Source: Acidimicrobiaceae bacterium (lineage in GTDB: Bacteria; Actinomycetota; Acidimicrobiia; Acidimicrobiales; UBA8190). From it: a DNA stretch of 64,000 nt. Below the pieces are notes generated by a model, which searched no databases, was not told where the DNA came from, and saw only the letters and a program-made list of their open reading frames with translations. Position 1 is the first letter of the stretch, and each line of letters starts with the position of its first letter. Positions 7,596-15,292 of the stretch are shown here, piece by piece. The stretch lies in the NCBI GenBank assembly GCA_003151955.1, contig PLZB01000078.1, positions 188-64,187 on the forward strand, in the 5' to 3' direction. The position numbers and the translations under genes were made by a program.

Positions 7596-8081
7596 ATGAC
7601 GACACCCCAGGACTGGGAAGAGAACCTCGTCGCCGACGCCGTTGGCGACGACGGAGCCGGCGGGTCCGGGCGCCTCCGTTGGTGGCCGAGCACCCTGGTC
7701 GGGCTCTGCCTGTTTGGTTTCGCCTTCGTTCTCGCCGCCGTCAATTCCGGCGCCCAGACCGTGCCGAACGTCGGCGGGAACTTCGCCGCTCTGGGCGCAA
7801 CGGCCGGCCCCGGTAGCGTTGGCGGCGGCGGCGGCGGAACGGTGGTGCCGGCCATCGCCGGGTCCTCCGGGTCCAGCGCCCAGGTCCTGGCCGGGTCCTC
7901 CGGGTCCAGCGCCCATGTCCTGGCCGGGTCCTCCGGGTCCAGCGCCCATGTCCTGGCCGGCTCCGTCCAGGCCCTCCCCTCGGGGGCCGTGGGCACGATG
8001 GTCCTGGCCCTCCTCATCGGACTCTTCTTCCTGGCCTCCTACCGGAGGGCCACCCGCCGGACGGCCGCCGCCGCGGTGTGA
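7596..8081 (+). CDS. Small membrane protein with tandem 11-residue repeats
   Basis: This 161-residue protein has one hydrophobic segment near residues 32-50 ('TLVGLCLFGFAFVLAAVN') and another near 130-150 ('MVLALLIGLFFLASY'), with an external or periplasmic loop between them. The loop contains a Gly run and three near-perfect copies of an 11-residue unit (AGSSGSSAxVL) encoded by 33-bp tandem repeats. GAGGAG nine bases before the ATG at 7596 supports the start. The stop overlaps the start of the alpha/beta hydrolase (GTGTGA), so the two are translationally coupled. No known family is recognised; the repeats look like a flexible linker that can expand and contract. Confidence 0.7.
   Translation: MTTPQDWEENLVADAVGDDGAGGSGRLRWWPSTLVGLCLFGFAFVLAAVNSGAQTVPNVGGNFAALGATAGPGSVGGGGGGTVVPAIAGSSGSSAQVLAGSSGSSAHVLAGSSGSSAHVLAGSVQALPSGAVGTMVLALLIGLFFLASYRRATRRTAAAAV
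7857..7955 (+). repeat. Three tandem 33-bp repeats inside the membrane-protein gene
   Basis: Units at 7857-7889, 7890-7922 and 7923-7955 are almost identical; the main visible change is CAG/CAT before GTCCTG. Each keeps the reading frame and encodes 11 residues. The near-identity points to recent slippage or unequal crossing-over. Confidence 0.9.
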
Positions 8082-8869
8082 CCCCGGCCGACGCCTGGCA
8101 CCGGACCGAGACCGGTCAGGGCCGGCCCCTCGTCCTCCTCCACGGCATCGGCTCCTCCCACGAGGCCTGGGCTCCGGTCATCGGCCGGTTGGCCGCCTCC
8201 CGCCGCGTCATCGCCTTCGACCTCCCCGGCCACGGGGCCACGGCGGTCCCTCCCCGGGGGACGTCCCTCGAGGTGCCCGGTCTCGCCGACCAGTTGGCGG
8301 TCCAGCTCGAGGCCCTCGGGATCGTGGAGCCCGTCGACCTGGTCGGGAACTCACTGGGCGGGTGGATCTCCCTCGAGGCGGCCCGCCGGGGTCGGGCCCG
8401 GTCGGTGGTGGCCCTCTGCCCGGCCGGCCTCTGGACCGACCGGTGTCCGGCCTCGACCGTCAGGATCTTCCACCTGACGAGGTCCCTGGGGAGGCGGTGG
8501 CCCGGCCTCGCCCCCCGCCTGCTCCGGAGCCCCCTGGGCCGGACCGCCCTCATGTGGCCCTTCGTGGGCCGGCCCTGGCGGACCCCGGCGGCGGTCGCCG
8601 TCGAGGCCAGTGGAACCCTGGTCCGGACCCCGGTCTTCGACGACCTCCTGGCCGCCCTCCTGCCCACCCGGTTCACCGGCGGGGCCGCCATCGAGGTCCC
8701 GGTGACGGTGGCCTTCGGGAGCCGGGACCGGATCCTCCCCCGTCGCAGCGCCAGGAGCACCCTGGAGCTCCCCACCGTGAAGTGGGTCACCCTCCGGGGC
8801 TGCGGTCACGTCCCCATGTGGGACGACCCCGACCTGGTGGTCGAGACCATCCTGGCCGGGACGGCCTGA
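8078..8869 (+). CDS. Alpha/beta-fold hydrolase
   Basis: The fold markers are in order: the oxyanion-hole segment 'LVLLHGIGSSHEAW' (about residues 18-31), the strand 'VIAFDLPGHG', the nucleophile elbow G-N-S-L-G-G (Ser near 90), the acid in 'FGSRDRIL' (about 212) and the catalytic His in 'GCGHVPMWDDP' (about 240). At 263 residues it is a minimal hydrolase of the esterase/lactonase type with a helical cap. The substrate cannot be read. It starts with GTG at 8078 inside the end of the upstream membrane-protein gene and is probably made only with it. The ABC-F gene is convergent, 15 bases away. Confidence 0.85.
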   Translation: MTPADAWHRTETGQGRPLVLLHGIGSSHEAWAPVIGRLAASRRVIAFDLPGHGATAVPPRGTSLEVPGLADQLAVQLEALGIVEPVDLVGNSLGGWISLEAARRGRARSVVALCPAGLWTDRCPASTVRIFHLTRSLGRRWPGLAPRLLRSPLGRTALMWPFVGRPWRTPAAVAVEASGTLVRTPVFDDLLAALLPTRFTGGAAIEVPVTVAFGSRDRILPRRSARSTLELPTVKWVTLRGCGHVPMWDDPDLVVETILAGTA

Positions 8870-8884
8870 TCCGGCCGAGGGACC

Positions 8885-10513
8885 TCAGCCCAGCTCGATC
8901 CGGCTCGTGACCTCCAGGGTGTCGAGGAGCCGGCGGTCGTGGGAGACGACCAGGAGGGTCCCCCCGAAGCTGTCGAGGGCCGCCTCCAGCTGCTCGATGG
9001 CGGGGAGGTCGAGATGGTTGGTGGGCTCGTCGAGGACCAGGAAGTTCACGCCCCGGGCCTGGAAGACGGCCAGCTCGGCTCGGGTCCGCTCCCCGGGGGA
9101 GAGCGAGCCGGCCGGCCGGCCGACGTGGTCGGCCCCCAACCCGAACTTGGCCAGGAGGGAGCGGGCCTGCGGGAGGAGGAGCCCGGTCCGGGCCGTGACC
9201 CCGTCGAGGACCGTCGCCCCGGGCAGGAGCTCCCCCCGATCCTGGCCGAGCTCCCCCACCACGACGCTCGGTCCCAGGTAGCGGGTTCCGGCCGCCAGGG
9301 GGATCCGGCCGAGGAGGGCGGCGACCAGCGTCGTCTTCCCCGTCCCGTTCCGGCCCACCAGGGCGATCCGGTCGGCCCAGTCGATCTGGAGGCTCAGCGG
9401 TCCGAGCCGGAAGGACCCCCGCTCCACCACGGCCCCGTCGAGCCGGGCCACCACCGCCCCCGACCGGGGGGCCTGGTCGATGGTGAACCGGAGCTCCCAT
9501 CCCTCCCAGGGTTTCTCGACCGTCTCCATCCGCTCCAGGGCCCGCTCCGTCCGCCGGGCCCGGCCGGCCAGCTTCTCGGTCCGGTTCATGCGGAAGCCCC
9601 GCTGGGCCTTGTCCCCGTCCCGGGGATCCCCCCGCTCCTTCTTCACGCCGGTGGTGGCCCACTCCCGCTCCCGCTGGGCCCGGGCCAGGAGCTCCCGCCG
9701 CTTCGCCTCGGAGCCGGTGTAGGCCTCCTCGGCATGGCGCCGGGCCGTCCCCCGCTCCTCCTGGTAGGCCGACCAACCGCCTCCGTAGAGCCTGCCCCCG
9801 TGGTCATGCTCGTCGAGCTCGAGGACGGAGGTCACGCTCCGGTCCAGGAACTCCCGGTCGTGGGAGACGAGGACCAGCCCTCCCGTCAGACCCTTGACGA
9901 AGGCCTCGAGCCGGTCGAGTCCCTCGAAGTCGAGGTCGTTGGTGGGCTCGTCGAGGAGGGTGATGTCGAAGCGGGACAGCACCACTCCGGCCAGGGCCAC
10001 CCGGGCCCGTTGCCCTCCCGAGAGGGTCCCGGTGGCCTGGTCGGCCAGCGCCGCACCCAGGCCGAGCTCCTCGAGGACTGCCTCGATCCGGGACTCCAGG
10101 TCGGCGGGGGCCAGTCGGCTGAAGCGCTCCAGGGCGGCGGCGTAGCGGTCGTCGGCACCGGGCTCCCCCCGACCCAGGGCCTCCGCCGCTGCGGTCAGCT
10201 CCTCCTCGGCGGCGGCGCCCCCCGTCCGGCGGGCCAGCGCCTGGCGGACCGTCTCCCCGGGCCGGTCCCCGTGCTCCTGGGCCAGATACCCCACCGTGGT
10301 CGTCGGAGGGTCCACCCTGACCGTCCCCCCGTCGGGCTCCTCCAGGCCGGCCAGCAGCCGGAGGAGGGTCGACTTCCCCACCCCGTTGGGCCCGACGACG
10401 CCGATCCGGGATCCGGGGCCGACCGTCAGCGAGACGTCCCTGAGGACGGTCCGGGCCCCCCGGTCGGACGAGAGCCGGTCAGCGACCAGGGTGGAGAGGA
10501 GCGGGGCGGCCAC
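8885..10513 (-). CDS. ABC-F family ATPase (two ABC domains, no membrane part)
   Basis: This 542-residue protein has two full ABC cassettes. The first has Walker A 'GPNGVGKST' (about 42), signature 'LSGGQRARV' and Walker B 'ITLLDEPTNDLDF'. The second has 'GRNGTGKTT' (about 350), signature 'LSPGERTRAEL' and 'FLVLDEPTNHLDL'. The linker between them is long, helical and basic ('AEEAYTGSEAKRRELLARAQ' and on). These are the marks of ABC-F proteins, which act on ribosomes, either in translation itself or by protecting against antibiotics. The subtype is not clear. The GTG start at 10513 lies four bases from the end of the M48 protease gene, so they form an operon. Confidence 0.9.
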   Translation of the reverse strand: MAAPLLSTLVADRLSSDRGARTVLRDVSLTVGPGSRIGVVGPNGVGKSTLLRLLAGLEEPDGGTVRVDPPTTTVGYLAQEHGDRPGETVRQALARRTGGAAAEEELTAAAEALGRGEPGADDRYAAALERFSRLAPADLESRIEAVLEELGLGAALADQATGTLSGGQRARVALAGVVLSRFDITLLDEPTNDLDFEGLDRLEAFVKGLTGGLVLVSHDREFLDRSVTSVLELDEHDHGGRLYGGGWSAYQEERGTARRHAEEAYTGSEAKRRELLARAQREREWATTGVKKERGDPRDGDKAQRGFRMNRTEKLAGRARRTERALERMETVEKPWEGWELRFTIDQAPRSGAVVARLDGAVVERGSFRLGPLSLQIDWADRIALVGRNGTGKTTLVAALLGRIPLAAGTRYLGPSVVVGELGQDRGELLPGATVLDGVTARTGLLLPQARSLLAKFGLGADHVGRPAGSLSPGERTRAELAVFQARGVNFLVLDEPTNHLDLPAIEQLEAALDSFGGTLLVVSHDRRLLDTLEVTSRIELG

Positions 10514-10517
10514 CGCC

Positions 10518-11534
10518 TCATTCTTCCCAGTCGTCGACCTCCCCGTCGTCCTCTCCCTCCCCGGGCCGGCGACGGAGCCAGTCCCCGAGCTGGTCCGAGA
10601 TCCGCTGGACCCCTCCGAGCGTCCGCTCCACCACCCGGGCGAACCGCTCCCGGTAGTGGGTGACCGCCGCGTCGAACTCCTCCGAGGGGGGGGCTTCCTG
10701 GCCCCGCCGGAGGTAGGAGCCGCCCCGGATCCGGTCCAGGTCCCCCTCGCTCACCCACTCGATCAGCTCCTTGACCCGCCGGACCGCGAAAGGATGGGTC
10801 TGGCCCACCTCGATCCAGAACCGGCTGTGGCGGGAGAAGAGGTCGTCGTCCTCGGCGTACTCCGTGGCCTGGGTGATGAAGGCGTCAAGGCTCATGCCCG
10901 GGAGGCTCCCTCCCGCCATCCTCATGAGCATCCGGCAGGTGACGAGGGGATCCCCCATGACGATGGCGCTGGCCCGGTCCGAGGAGAGCTCGGCGGCTCG
11001 GGACCATTCCAGGAGGGCCAGGTAGACGGCCCGGATGGGGAGCCCGGCCAGCAGCGACCGGGGAAGGGCCCCGCTCATGAAGGTGGTCAGGAGCACCAGG
11101 GCAGTCGTGTAGTAGTTGTGCTCCGAGGCCACGTGCCCCATCTCGTGGGCCAGCACCGAGCTGACCTCATCGGGCTCGTAGGAGGAGACGAGCCCGGAGT
11201 AGACGATCACGACCGGTGCCTTCGATCCCACCGCCATGGCGTTGGCCAGGGGCGTCTGGGTTACGTAGAGGGCGGGGACCGGCTCGTGGTCGAGGACGTC
11301 GGCGGCGTGGCGGTGCACGGCCCAGAGGTCGGGGATCTGGTCGGGCCCGACCCGGACGGCGTTGCCGAGGAGGACCTGGCGATAGCGCCGGTCGATGGCG
11401 ATCTCGGTCAGCCGCTTGATGGCCTTGTCCATGAGGGGGATCGCGGCGATGGCCGAGGTGGCGGCCCGGTCGGCCGGATGCTGCCAGGCCTTGGGGCTGA
11501 TCTCCGGATACCGCTCCGACCGCTCCAGCGCCAT
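10518..11534 (-). CDS. M48-family zinc metalloprotease
   Basis: The catalytic motif is H-E-M-G-H ('VSSVLAHEMGHVASEHNYY', near residue 130) and the downstream third-ligand glutamate lies in 'RAAELSSDRAS' (near 180), as in peptidase family M48. Hydrophobic stretches around 'TALVLLTTFMSGALPRSLLAGL' suggest membrane association, as in HtpX-like proteases. The ATG at 11534 is chosen over longer starts because GGAAGGGAG precedes it. The C-terminal 60 residues are acidic ('EGEDDGEVDDWEE'). It is the first gene of a two-gene operon with the ABC-F ATPase. The likely role is membrane protein quality control, inferred from the family. Confidence 0.88.
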   Translation of the reverse strand: MALERSERYPEISPKAWQHPADRAATSAIAAIPLMDKAIKRLTEIAIDRRYRQVLLGNAVRVGPDQIPDLWAVHRHAADVLDHEPVPALYVTQTPLANAMAVGSKAPVVIVYSGLVSSYEPDEVSSVLAHEMGHVASEHNYYTTALVLLTTFMSGALPRSLLAGLPIRAVYLALLEWSRAAELSSDRASAIVMGDPLVTCRMLMRMAGGSLPGMSLDAFITQATEYAEDDDLFSRHSRFWIEVGQTHPFAVRRVKELIEWVSEGDLDRIRGGSYLRRGQEAPPSEEFDAAVTHYRERFARVVERTLGGVQRISDQLGDWLRRRPGEGEDDGEVDDWEE

Positions 11535-11691
11535 GGTGGCTCCCTTCCGACCTCCGGGCGATCCTACCCAGGCCTCCCCCCCCGGCCCCGGTCGCCTCCC
11601 GGCCGGCCTCGTGGCCCGGAGGCCGGGCCATAGGGTCGTCTTTGCCGGGAAACGGTTTTCCATTGCCCGCCGGTCGTGTAAAGTGATTGCT

Positions 11692-11853
11692 ATGCGGTAC
11701 GAGCACGCACACCACTGCCGGAGTGACCGGCGCTGCGGGGGGAACCTTCCCCCGGCTGGGTCGACGTCGTGGATGTCGGCCGTGCCCTCGGTGCCCGCAG
11801 TCGGCTCCGGCCTCGTGGCCAAGGCCGAGAAGGAGGCGCCCTCGACGACATGA
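11692..11853 (+). CDS. Possible leaderless small ORF, 53 codons
   Basis: An ATG at 11692 opens 53 codons beginning MRYEHAHHCRSDRRCGG. There is no SD. TAAAGT at 11679-11684 lies exactly where the -10 box of a leaderless transcript would be (seven bases before the ATG). A hairpin with a T-rich tail follows at 11887-11922. The His/Cys-rich start recalls leader peptides, but no amino-acid biosynthesis gene follows. It could be chance. Confidence 0.3.
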   Translation: MRYEHAHHCRSDRRCGGNLPPAGSTSWMSAVPSVPAVGSGLVAKAEKEAPSTT

Positions 11854-11886
11854 CCTGCACTTTCACGAGGTCAGGAGATCGTCGAG

Positions 11887-11922
11887 GAGCCGCTTCCGCA
11901 AGGGGGCGGCTCTTCTGCTTTT
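11887..11922 (+). terminator. Intrinsic terminator-like hairpin
   Basis: GAGCCGC at 11887-11893 pairs with GCGGCTC at 11906-11912, and the tail TTCTGCTTTT follows directly. It lies 33 bases after the small ORF that starts at 11692, as expected of a terminator or attenuator for that unit. Confidence 0.6.
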
Positions 11923-11961
11923 CCGGGACCTGACCTTCCGACCAAACAGCACCACCACCAG

Positions 11962-12032
11962 GGGAGCGAGGCGCCGGGCGCCGAGCGGCTTCCAAGCCCG
12001 CTGACGACAGGGTTCGACCCCCTGCGCTCCTG
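11962..12032 (+). other. tRNA-like structure: intact T-arm and acceptor stem, abnormal D and anticodon arms
   Basis: A T-arm with a five-pair stem (CAGGG/CCCTG) and seven-base loop TTCGACC lies at 12008-12024. It runs straight into CGCTCCT at 12025-12031, which pairs over seven positions with GGGAGCG at 11962-11968 (the first pair is G-T). The total of 71 bases is close to tRNA length. The middle is wrong, however: the D-arm region is the palindromic GGCGCCGGGCGCC, and the anticodon stem around TTCCAA has a bulge or mismatch. It does not encode CCA. It may be a decayed tRNA gene (Trp- or Gly-like loop) or a tRNA-mimicking element. A terminator-like hairpin follows at 12044. Confidence 0.35.
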
Positions 12033-12043
12033 CCGGCCCGACT

Positions 12044-12068
12044 AGCCCGTCAACGCCAATGGGCTTTT
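12044..12068 (+). terminator. Terminator-like hairpin after the tRNA-like element
   Basis: AGCCC (12044-12048) pairs with GGGCT (12061-12065) across a 12-base loop, and the T-run TTTT (12065-12068) starts at the last stem base. The stem is short, but the position directly after the tRNA-like element fits. Confidence 0.45.
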
Positions 12069-12120
12069 GCAGTCGCGCCCAAAGACACGACCGTTGCGAC
12101 CTGAGAAAGGAGGAAGGACA

Positions 12121-12234
12121 ATGCTGCTGCAGTACGAGGACGAGGAGCTCTGGGCCGGGGACGAGCCGGTCGTCTCCCCCGGGGACGACCACGACCGCGG
12201 GGTCGAGACCCTCTGTGTCGGGGAGGCCCGGTGA
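12121..12234 (+). CDS. Small acidic ORF with a near-perfect SD, 37 codons
   Basis: AAAGGAGGAAGGACA precedes the ATG at 12121, the best SD in this part of the window. The predicted peptide is strongly acidic (MLLQYEDEELWAGDEP and on, more than ten Asp/Glu in 37 residues) and ends with TGA at 12232-12234. It lies directly downstream of the tRNA-like element and its terminator. No homologous family is recognised. The strong SD and the biased third positions argue for a real small protein. Confidence 0.5.
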   Translation: MLLQYEDEELWAGDEPVVSPGDDHDRGVETLCVGEAR

Positions 12235-12236
12235 GG

Positions 12237-12785
12237 TCAGCCCTGACCGGCCCAGGTGTCGGCCGGTCCCAGGGCCGGTCCGTGGGCCCAGAGGGCGTGG
12301 GCTGCCGCCTCGGCCGCTTCCTCGCTCCCGACCGGAGGGAGGTCCAGCTTGTACTGGGCCGAACGGGTCACCACCCGGACCACCACATGGCCGTCGCCGG
12401 GGTCCAGGGCCCATCCGAACCGGCGGACCGACCAGGAGGGGAGGGCCAGGAAGGTCGGCCCCCCGTGGACGGCGGTCTGGTCGATGACCAGCCAGTGTCC
12501 GGGGAGGCCGGCCCCGATGGCCGTGTGGAGCCACTGCCGGGCCACCTCCGGCTCCACCGACCCGTCGAAGGACTGGACCTCGACCACGGCCCTGGGCTCG
12601 GTCAGCTGGAACCGGAGATGCCAGCTGTCTCCGAACCGCCGGAGGATGGCCGACTCGACATCGTCGAGGACGGCCCGCCACCGGGTGTCGAGCCCGGCCA
12701 CGGGGGCCAGGAAGGTCACCCCCGACCCGTCGATCATCCCGACGTGGAGGGTGCTCGGCTGACTGTGACCCCCCGGATCCGTCAT
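12237..12785 (-). CDS. Hypothetical protein, 182 residues
   Basis: This is a soluble alpha/beta protein without signal peptide or membrane segment, starting MTDPGGHSQPSTLHVGM. It has a Trp-rich central region ('WLVIDQTAVHGG', 'FLALPSWSVRRFGWALDPG') and a helical C-terminus rich in Ala. The ATG at 12785 is the likely start, although its SD is weak; upstream in-frame ATG codons overlap the divergent locus. The stop lies two bases from the end of the acidic small ORF on the other strand. I do not recognise the family. Confidence 0.6.
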   Translation of the reverse strand: MTDPGGHSQPSTLHVGMIDGSGVTFLAPVAGLDTRWRAVLDDVESAILRRFGDSWHLRFQLTEPRAVVEVQSFDGSVEPEVARQWLHTAIGAGLPGHWLVIDQTAVHGGPTFLALPSWSVRRFGWALDPGDGHVVVRVVTRSAQYKLDLPPVGSEEAAEAAAHALWAHGPALGPADTWAGQG

Positions 12786-12818
12786 GCCCCGAACGCTACC
12801 AATGAGAGGAGACAACCG

Positions 12819-13320
12819 ATGCAGCACGACACCCTGGTTCAGGGCCAGTGGTCCGGACCCTTCGTCAGGACCACCAGGTCCTCCCCCGCCCCGGGGCCAT
12901 CCAGCCGGCTGGCCGGCACCGGAGAACGGAGGTGGAACCGGACGGACCGACCGACGGGCGCCTTCGCCCGCTGGCCGACGCCCTCATGGGTGGCCTGGCT
13001 GCCGTCCTGGTTCGGGTCTTCTTTCGCCGGGTCGAGGTCGAGGGGGCCGGTCGGCTGATCCCCGGCCGGCCCACTCTTCTCGTCGCCCCCCACCGAAACG
13101 ACCTCGTCGACGGTCTCCTCCTCATGGCCGTCCTGAATCGTCATCCTCGAGGGTCGCCGGGTCGTGGCCGCCGGGGGGCACCGGCTCCGGACCGTGCTGG
13201 ACCACCGGGCCGAGGTCGCCGCCGTCGCCGGGGCCCTCCTCGGCCTCACCTCCGGGTCCGTCCCCTCAAGGTCCGTCCCCTCAGGGTCCGGTCAGGGACA
13301 TTCCCGATAGCCGGTCCACC
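12819..13320 (+). pseudogene. Broken LPLAT/PlsC-type acyltransferase-like gene
   Basis: A good SD (GAGAGGAGA) precedes an ATG at 12819. The acyltransferase-like text lies in another frame: 'ALMGGLAAVLVRVFFRRVEV' then 'GRPTLLVAPHRNDLVDGLLL', which resembles the start of LPLAT (PlsC-like) domains with the His-containing block 'APHRNDLVD' in place of H-x4-D. The frame changes again near 13145 to 'LEGRRVVAAGG... RAEVAAVAGALLGL', then a TAG at 13318. The remaining two thirds of an acyltransferase are missing. A short direct repeat (TCCGTCCCCTCA) near 13256-13285 marks the scrambled 3' end. The family call rests on one block and is tentative. Confidence 0.5.
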
Positions 13321-13461
13321 CCCGACCCCGCATGCTGGGGTGGTGATCAGAGCCGACCGACCCGACCCCTCGACGGAGGGCTGCCGACCTAGGGTGGTCC
13401 GGCGACAGGCCGCTGGACGGCCGGCGGATGCAGCCGGTCGCGTGCCCCAGGAGGTATCACC

Positions 13462-14418
13462 GTGATCGAGGCCGTAGGCCTGACCAAGCGCTACGGCGTC
13501 ACCCTCGCCGTCGATCAGCTCTCCTTCACCGTCCCCCCGGGCCAGGTCACCGGATTCCTGGGGCCGAACGGGTCGGGGAAGTCGACCACCATGCGGATGA
13601 TCATGGGCCTCGACGGCCCCGACGCCGGTGGGGTCACCATCCACGGCCGCCGGTACCGGGACCTCCCCTGGCCCATCCGGGAGGTCGGGGCCCTCCTCGA
13701 GGCCAAGGCCATCCACCCCGGCCGGAGCGCCTACAACCACCTCCTCTTCCTGGCCCAGACCAACTCCATCGCGACCAGCCGGGTCGACGAGGTCCTCGAC
13801 CTGGTCGGGCTGACCTCGGTGGCCCGGCGCCGGGCCGGGAAGTTCTCCCTGGGGATGGGCCAGCGTCTCGGGATCGCCGCCGCCATGCTCGGCGACCCTG
13901 GCGTCCTCCTCTTCGACGAGCCCGTCAACGGCCTCGACCCCGAGGGGATCCTCTGGGTCCGGACCCTGTTGAAACGGCTGGCCGGTGAGGGGCGAACCGT
14001 GCTCGTCTCCAGCCACCTGATGTCGGAGATGGCCCTCACCGCTGACCGGCTTGTCGTCATCGGCCGGGGTCGGCTCATCGCCGAGCAGCCCGTCGACGAG
14101 TTCATCTCCGCCAATTCGACCCATTCGGTTCTGGTCCGCAGCCCCCGGACCGGGGAGCTGGGCCCGGCCTTCGAGTCCGCCGGGGGCCAGCTCTCCCGCC
14201 AGGACGACGGCAGCCTGGTCGTGACCGGCCTGAGCGCCCCCCTCATCGGCGACCTCGCCGCCGAGGCCGGCATCGCCGTCCACGAGCTCACCCCGCAGAC
14301 CGCTTCCCTCGAGGAGGCCTTCATGGAGCTCACCCACGACAGCGTCGAGTTCGGCGCCCACCACGGCGAGGTTCCCGCCGTCGCCGGGGCCGGCCCCAAC
14401 GGAGAGGGAGCCCGATGA
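13462..14418 (+). CDS. ABC transporter ATP-binding protein (ABC-2 type, first pair)
   Basis: This 318-residue protein has a single cassette with Walker A 'GPNGSGKST' (about 37), Q-loop region, signature 'FSLGMGQRLG' (about 133), Walker B 'VLLFDEPVNGLDPEG' (about 155) and the switch His in 'VLVSSHLMSEM'. The C-terminal 100 residues are the accessory domain of the CcmA/YhaQ type. CAGGAGG precedes the GTG start at 13462. The stop overlaps the permease start (ATGA at 14415), so the pair is coupled. Such ABC-2 exporters move drugs, lipids or peptides outward; the cargo cannot be read here. Confidence 0.9.
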   Translation: MIEAVGLTKRYGVTLAVDQLSFTVPPGQVTGFLGPNGSGKSTTMRMIMGLDGPDAGGVTIHGRRYRDLPWPIREVGALLEAKAIHPGRSAYNHLLFLAQTNSIATSRVDEVLDLVGLTSVARRRAGKFSLGMGQRLGIAAAMLGDPGVLLFDEPVNGLDPEGILWVRTLLKRLAGEGRTVLVSSHLMSEMALTADRLVVIGRGRLIAEQPVDEFISANSTHSVLVRSPRTGELGPAFESAGGQLSRQDDGSLVVTGLSAPLIGDLAAEAGIAVHELTPQTASLEEAFMELTHDSVEFGAHHGEVPAVAGAGPNGEGAR

Positions 14419-15272
14419 CCACCGCCACCTTGCCCACCGACGTCCCCGCCGGCCCCGGTGTCCTCCGGGCGCCCGACGGCCACTACGGCATGGTCGGTGT
14501 CCTCAAGGCGGAGTGGACGAAGCTCCGAAGCGTCCGCTCCACCGCCTGGACCCTGGTGGCCTTCGTCGTCGCCATCCTCGGCCTCGGGATCGCCATCTCG
14601 GCCGGGCAGGCCAGCCACTGGAACGCCGGCAACGGCCCGGGCTTCGACCCCACCAACGTGAGCCTGGCCGGCTTCTTCCTGGGCCAGCTCATCGTGGGGA
14701 TCCTCGGGGCCCTGGTCGTCACGGCCGAGTACGGGACGGGGACCATCCGGGCCACCCTCTCCGCCTCGCCACTCCGCCTCCGGTTCCTCCTGGCCAAGAC
14801 GGCCGTCTTCGGCACCCTGCTCCTGGTGGCGAGCGAGATCCTCTCCTTCGCCGTCTTCTTCATCGGGCAGGCGATCCTGGGGACGAGCGCAGCCCCCACC
14901 GCCACCCTGGGCCAGCCCAATGTCCTGAGGGCCGTCATCGGCGCCGGCCTCTACGTCACCGTCCTGGGCCTCCTCGCCGTCGGCTTCGGCTTCATCATCC
15001 GGCACACCGCCGGCACCATCGCCGCCTTCGTCGGGGTGGTCCTGGTCCTCCCCCTCTTCACCCTCCCCCTGCCCGAGGCCTGGCGGCACGACGTCTTCAG
15101 GTACTTCCCCGCATCCATCGGCAACCAGGTCCTCATGACCGTCCACGGCCCCGAGGACGGCGGCGCATTCCTCCACCCCTTCAGCCCTTGGGTCGGTCTC
15201 GCCGTCCTCACCGGTTACGCCGTCGCCGCCCTGGTCGTGGGAGGATGGCTCCTCAACCGTCGCGACGCCTGA
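14415..15272 (+). CDS. ABC-2 type transporter permease (first pair)
   Basis: This 285-residue integral membrane protein has about six hydrophobic segments ('WTLVAFVVAILGLGIAI', 'GFFLGQLIVGILGALVVTA', 'VFGTLLLVASEILSFAVFFI', 'AVIGAGLYVTVLGLLAVGFG', 'AAFVGVVLVLPLFTL', 'VGLAVLTGYAVAALVVGG'). The conserved 'AEYGTGTIRATL' segment after the second helix is typical of ABC-2 permeases that pair with a single-cassette ATPase. It overlaps the upstream ATPase gene by four bases and is followed after 20 bases by a second ATPase. Confidence 0.88.
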   Translation: MTTATLPTDVPAGPGVLRAPDGHYGMVGVLKAEWTKLRSVRSTAWTLVAFVVAILGLGIAISAGQASHWNAGNGPGFDPTNVSLAGFFLGQLIVGILGALVVTAEYGTGTIRATLSASPLRLRFLLAKTAVFGTLLLVASEILSFAVFFIGQAILGTSAAPTATLGQPNVLRAVIGAGLYVTVLGLLAVGFGFIIRHTAGTIAAFVGVVLVLPLFTLPLPEAWRHDVFRYFPASIGNQVLMTVHGPEDGGAFLHPFSPWVGLAVLTGYAVAALVVGGWLLNRRDA

Positions 15273-15292
15273 CCCGGAGCCGCTTCCGACCC

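Noticed and set aside
11692-12032. A tmRNA ending in the T-arm at 12008-12031
   Set aside because: There is no matching 5' acceptor half at tmRNA distance, no G-U third pair in the acceptor and no alanine-type tag ORF.
11962-12032. A functional tRNA-Gly(TCC) or tRNA-Trp(CCA)
   Set aside because: The loop text CTTCCAA looked right for either, but the anticodon stem has a bulge or mismatch and the D-arm region cannot form a normal D-loop. I kept it only as a tRNA-like element.
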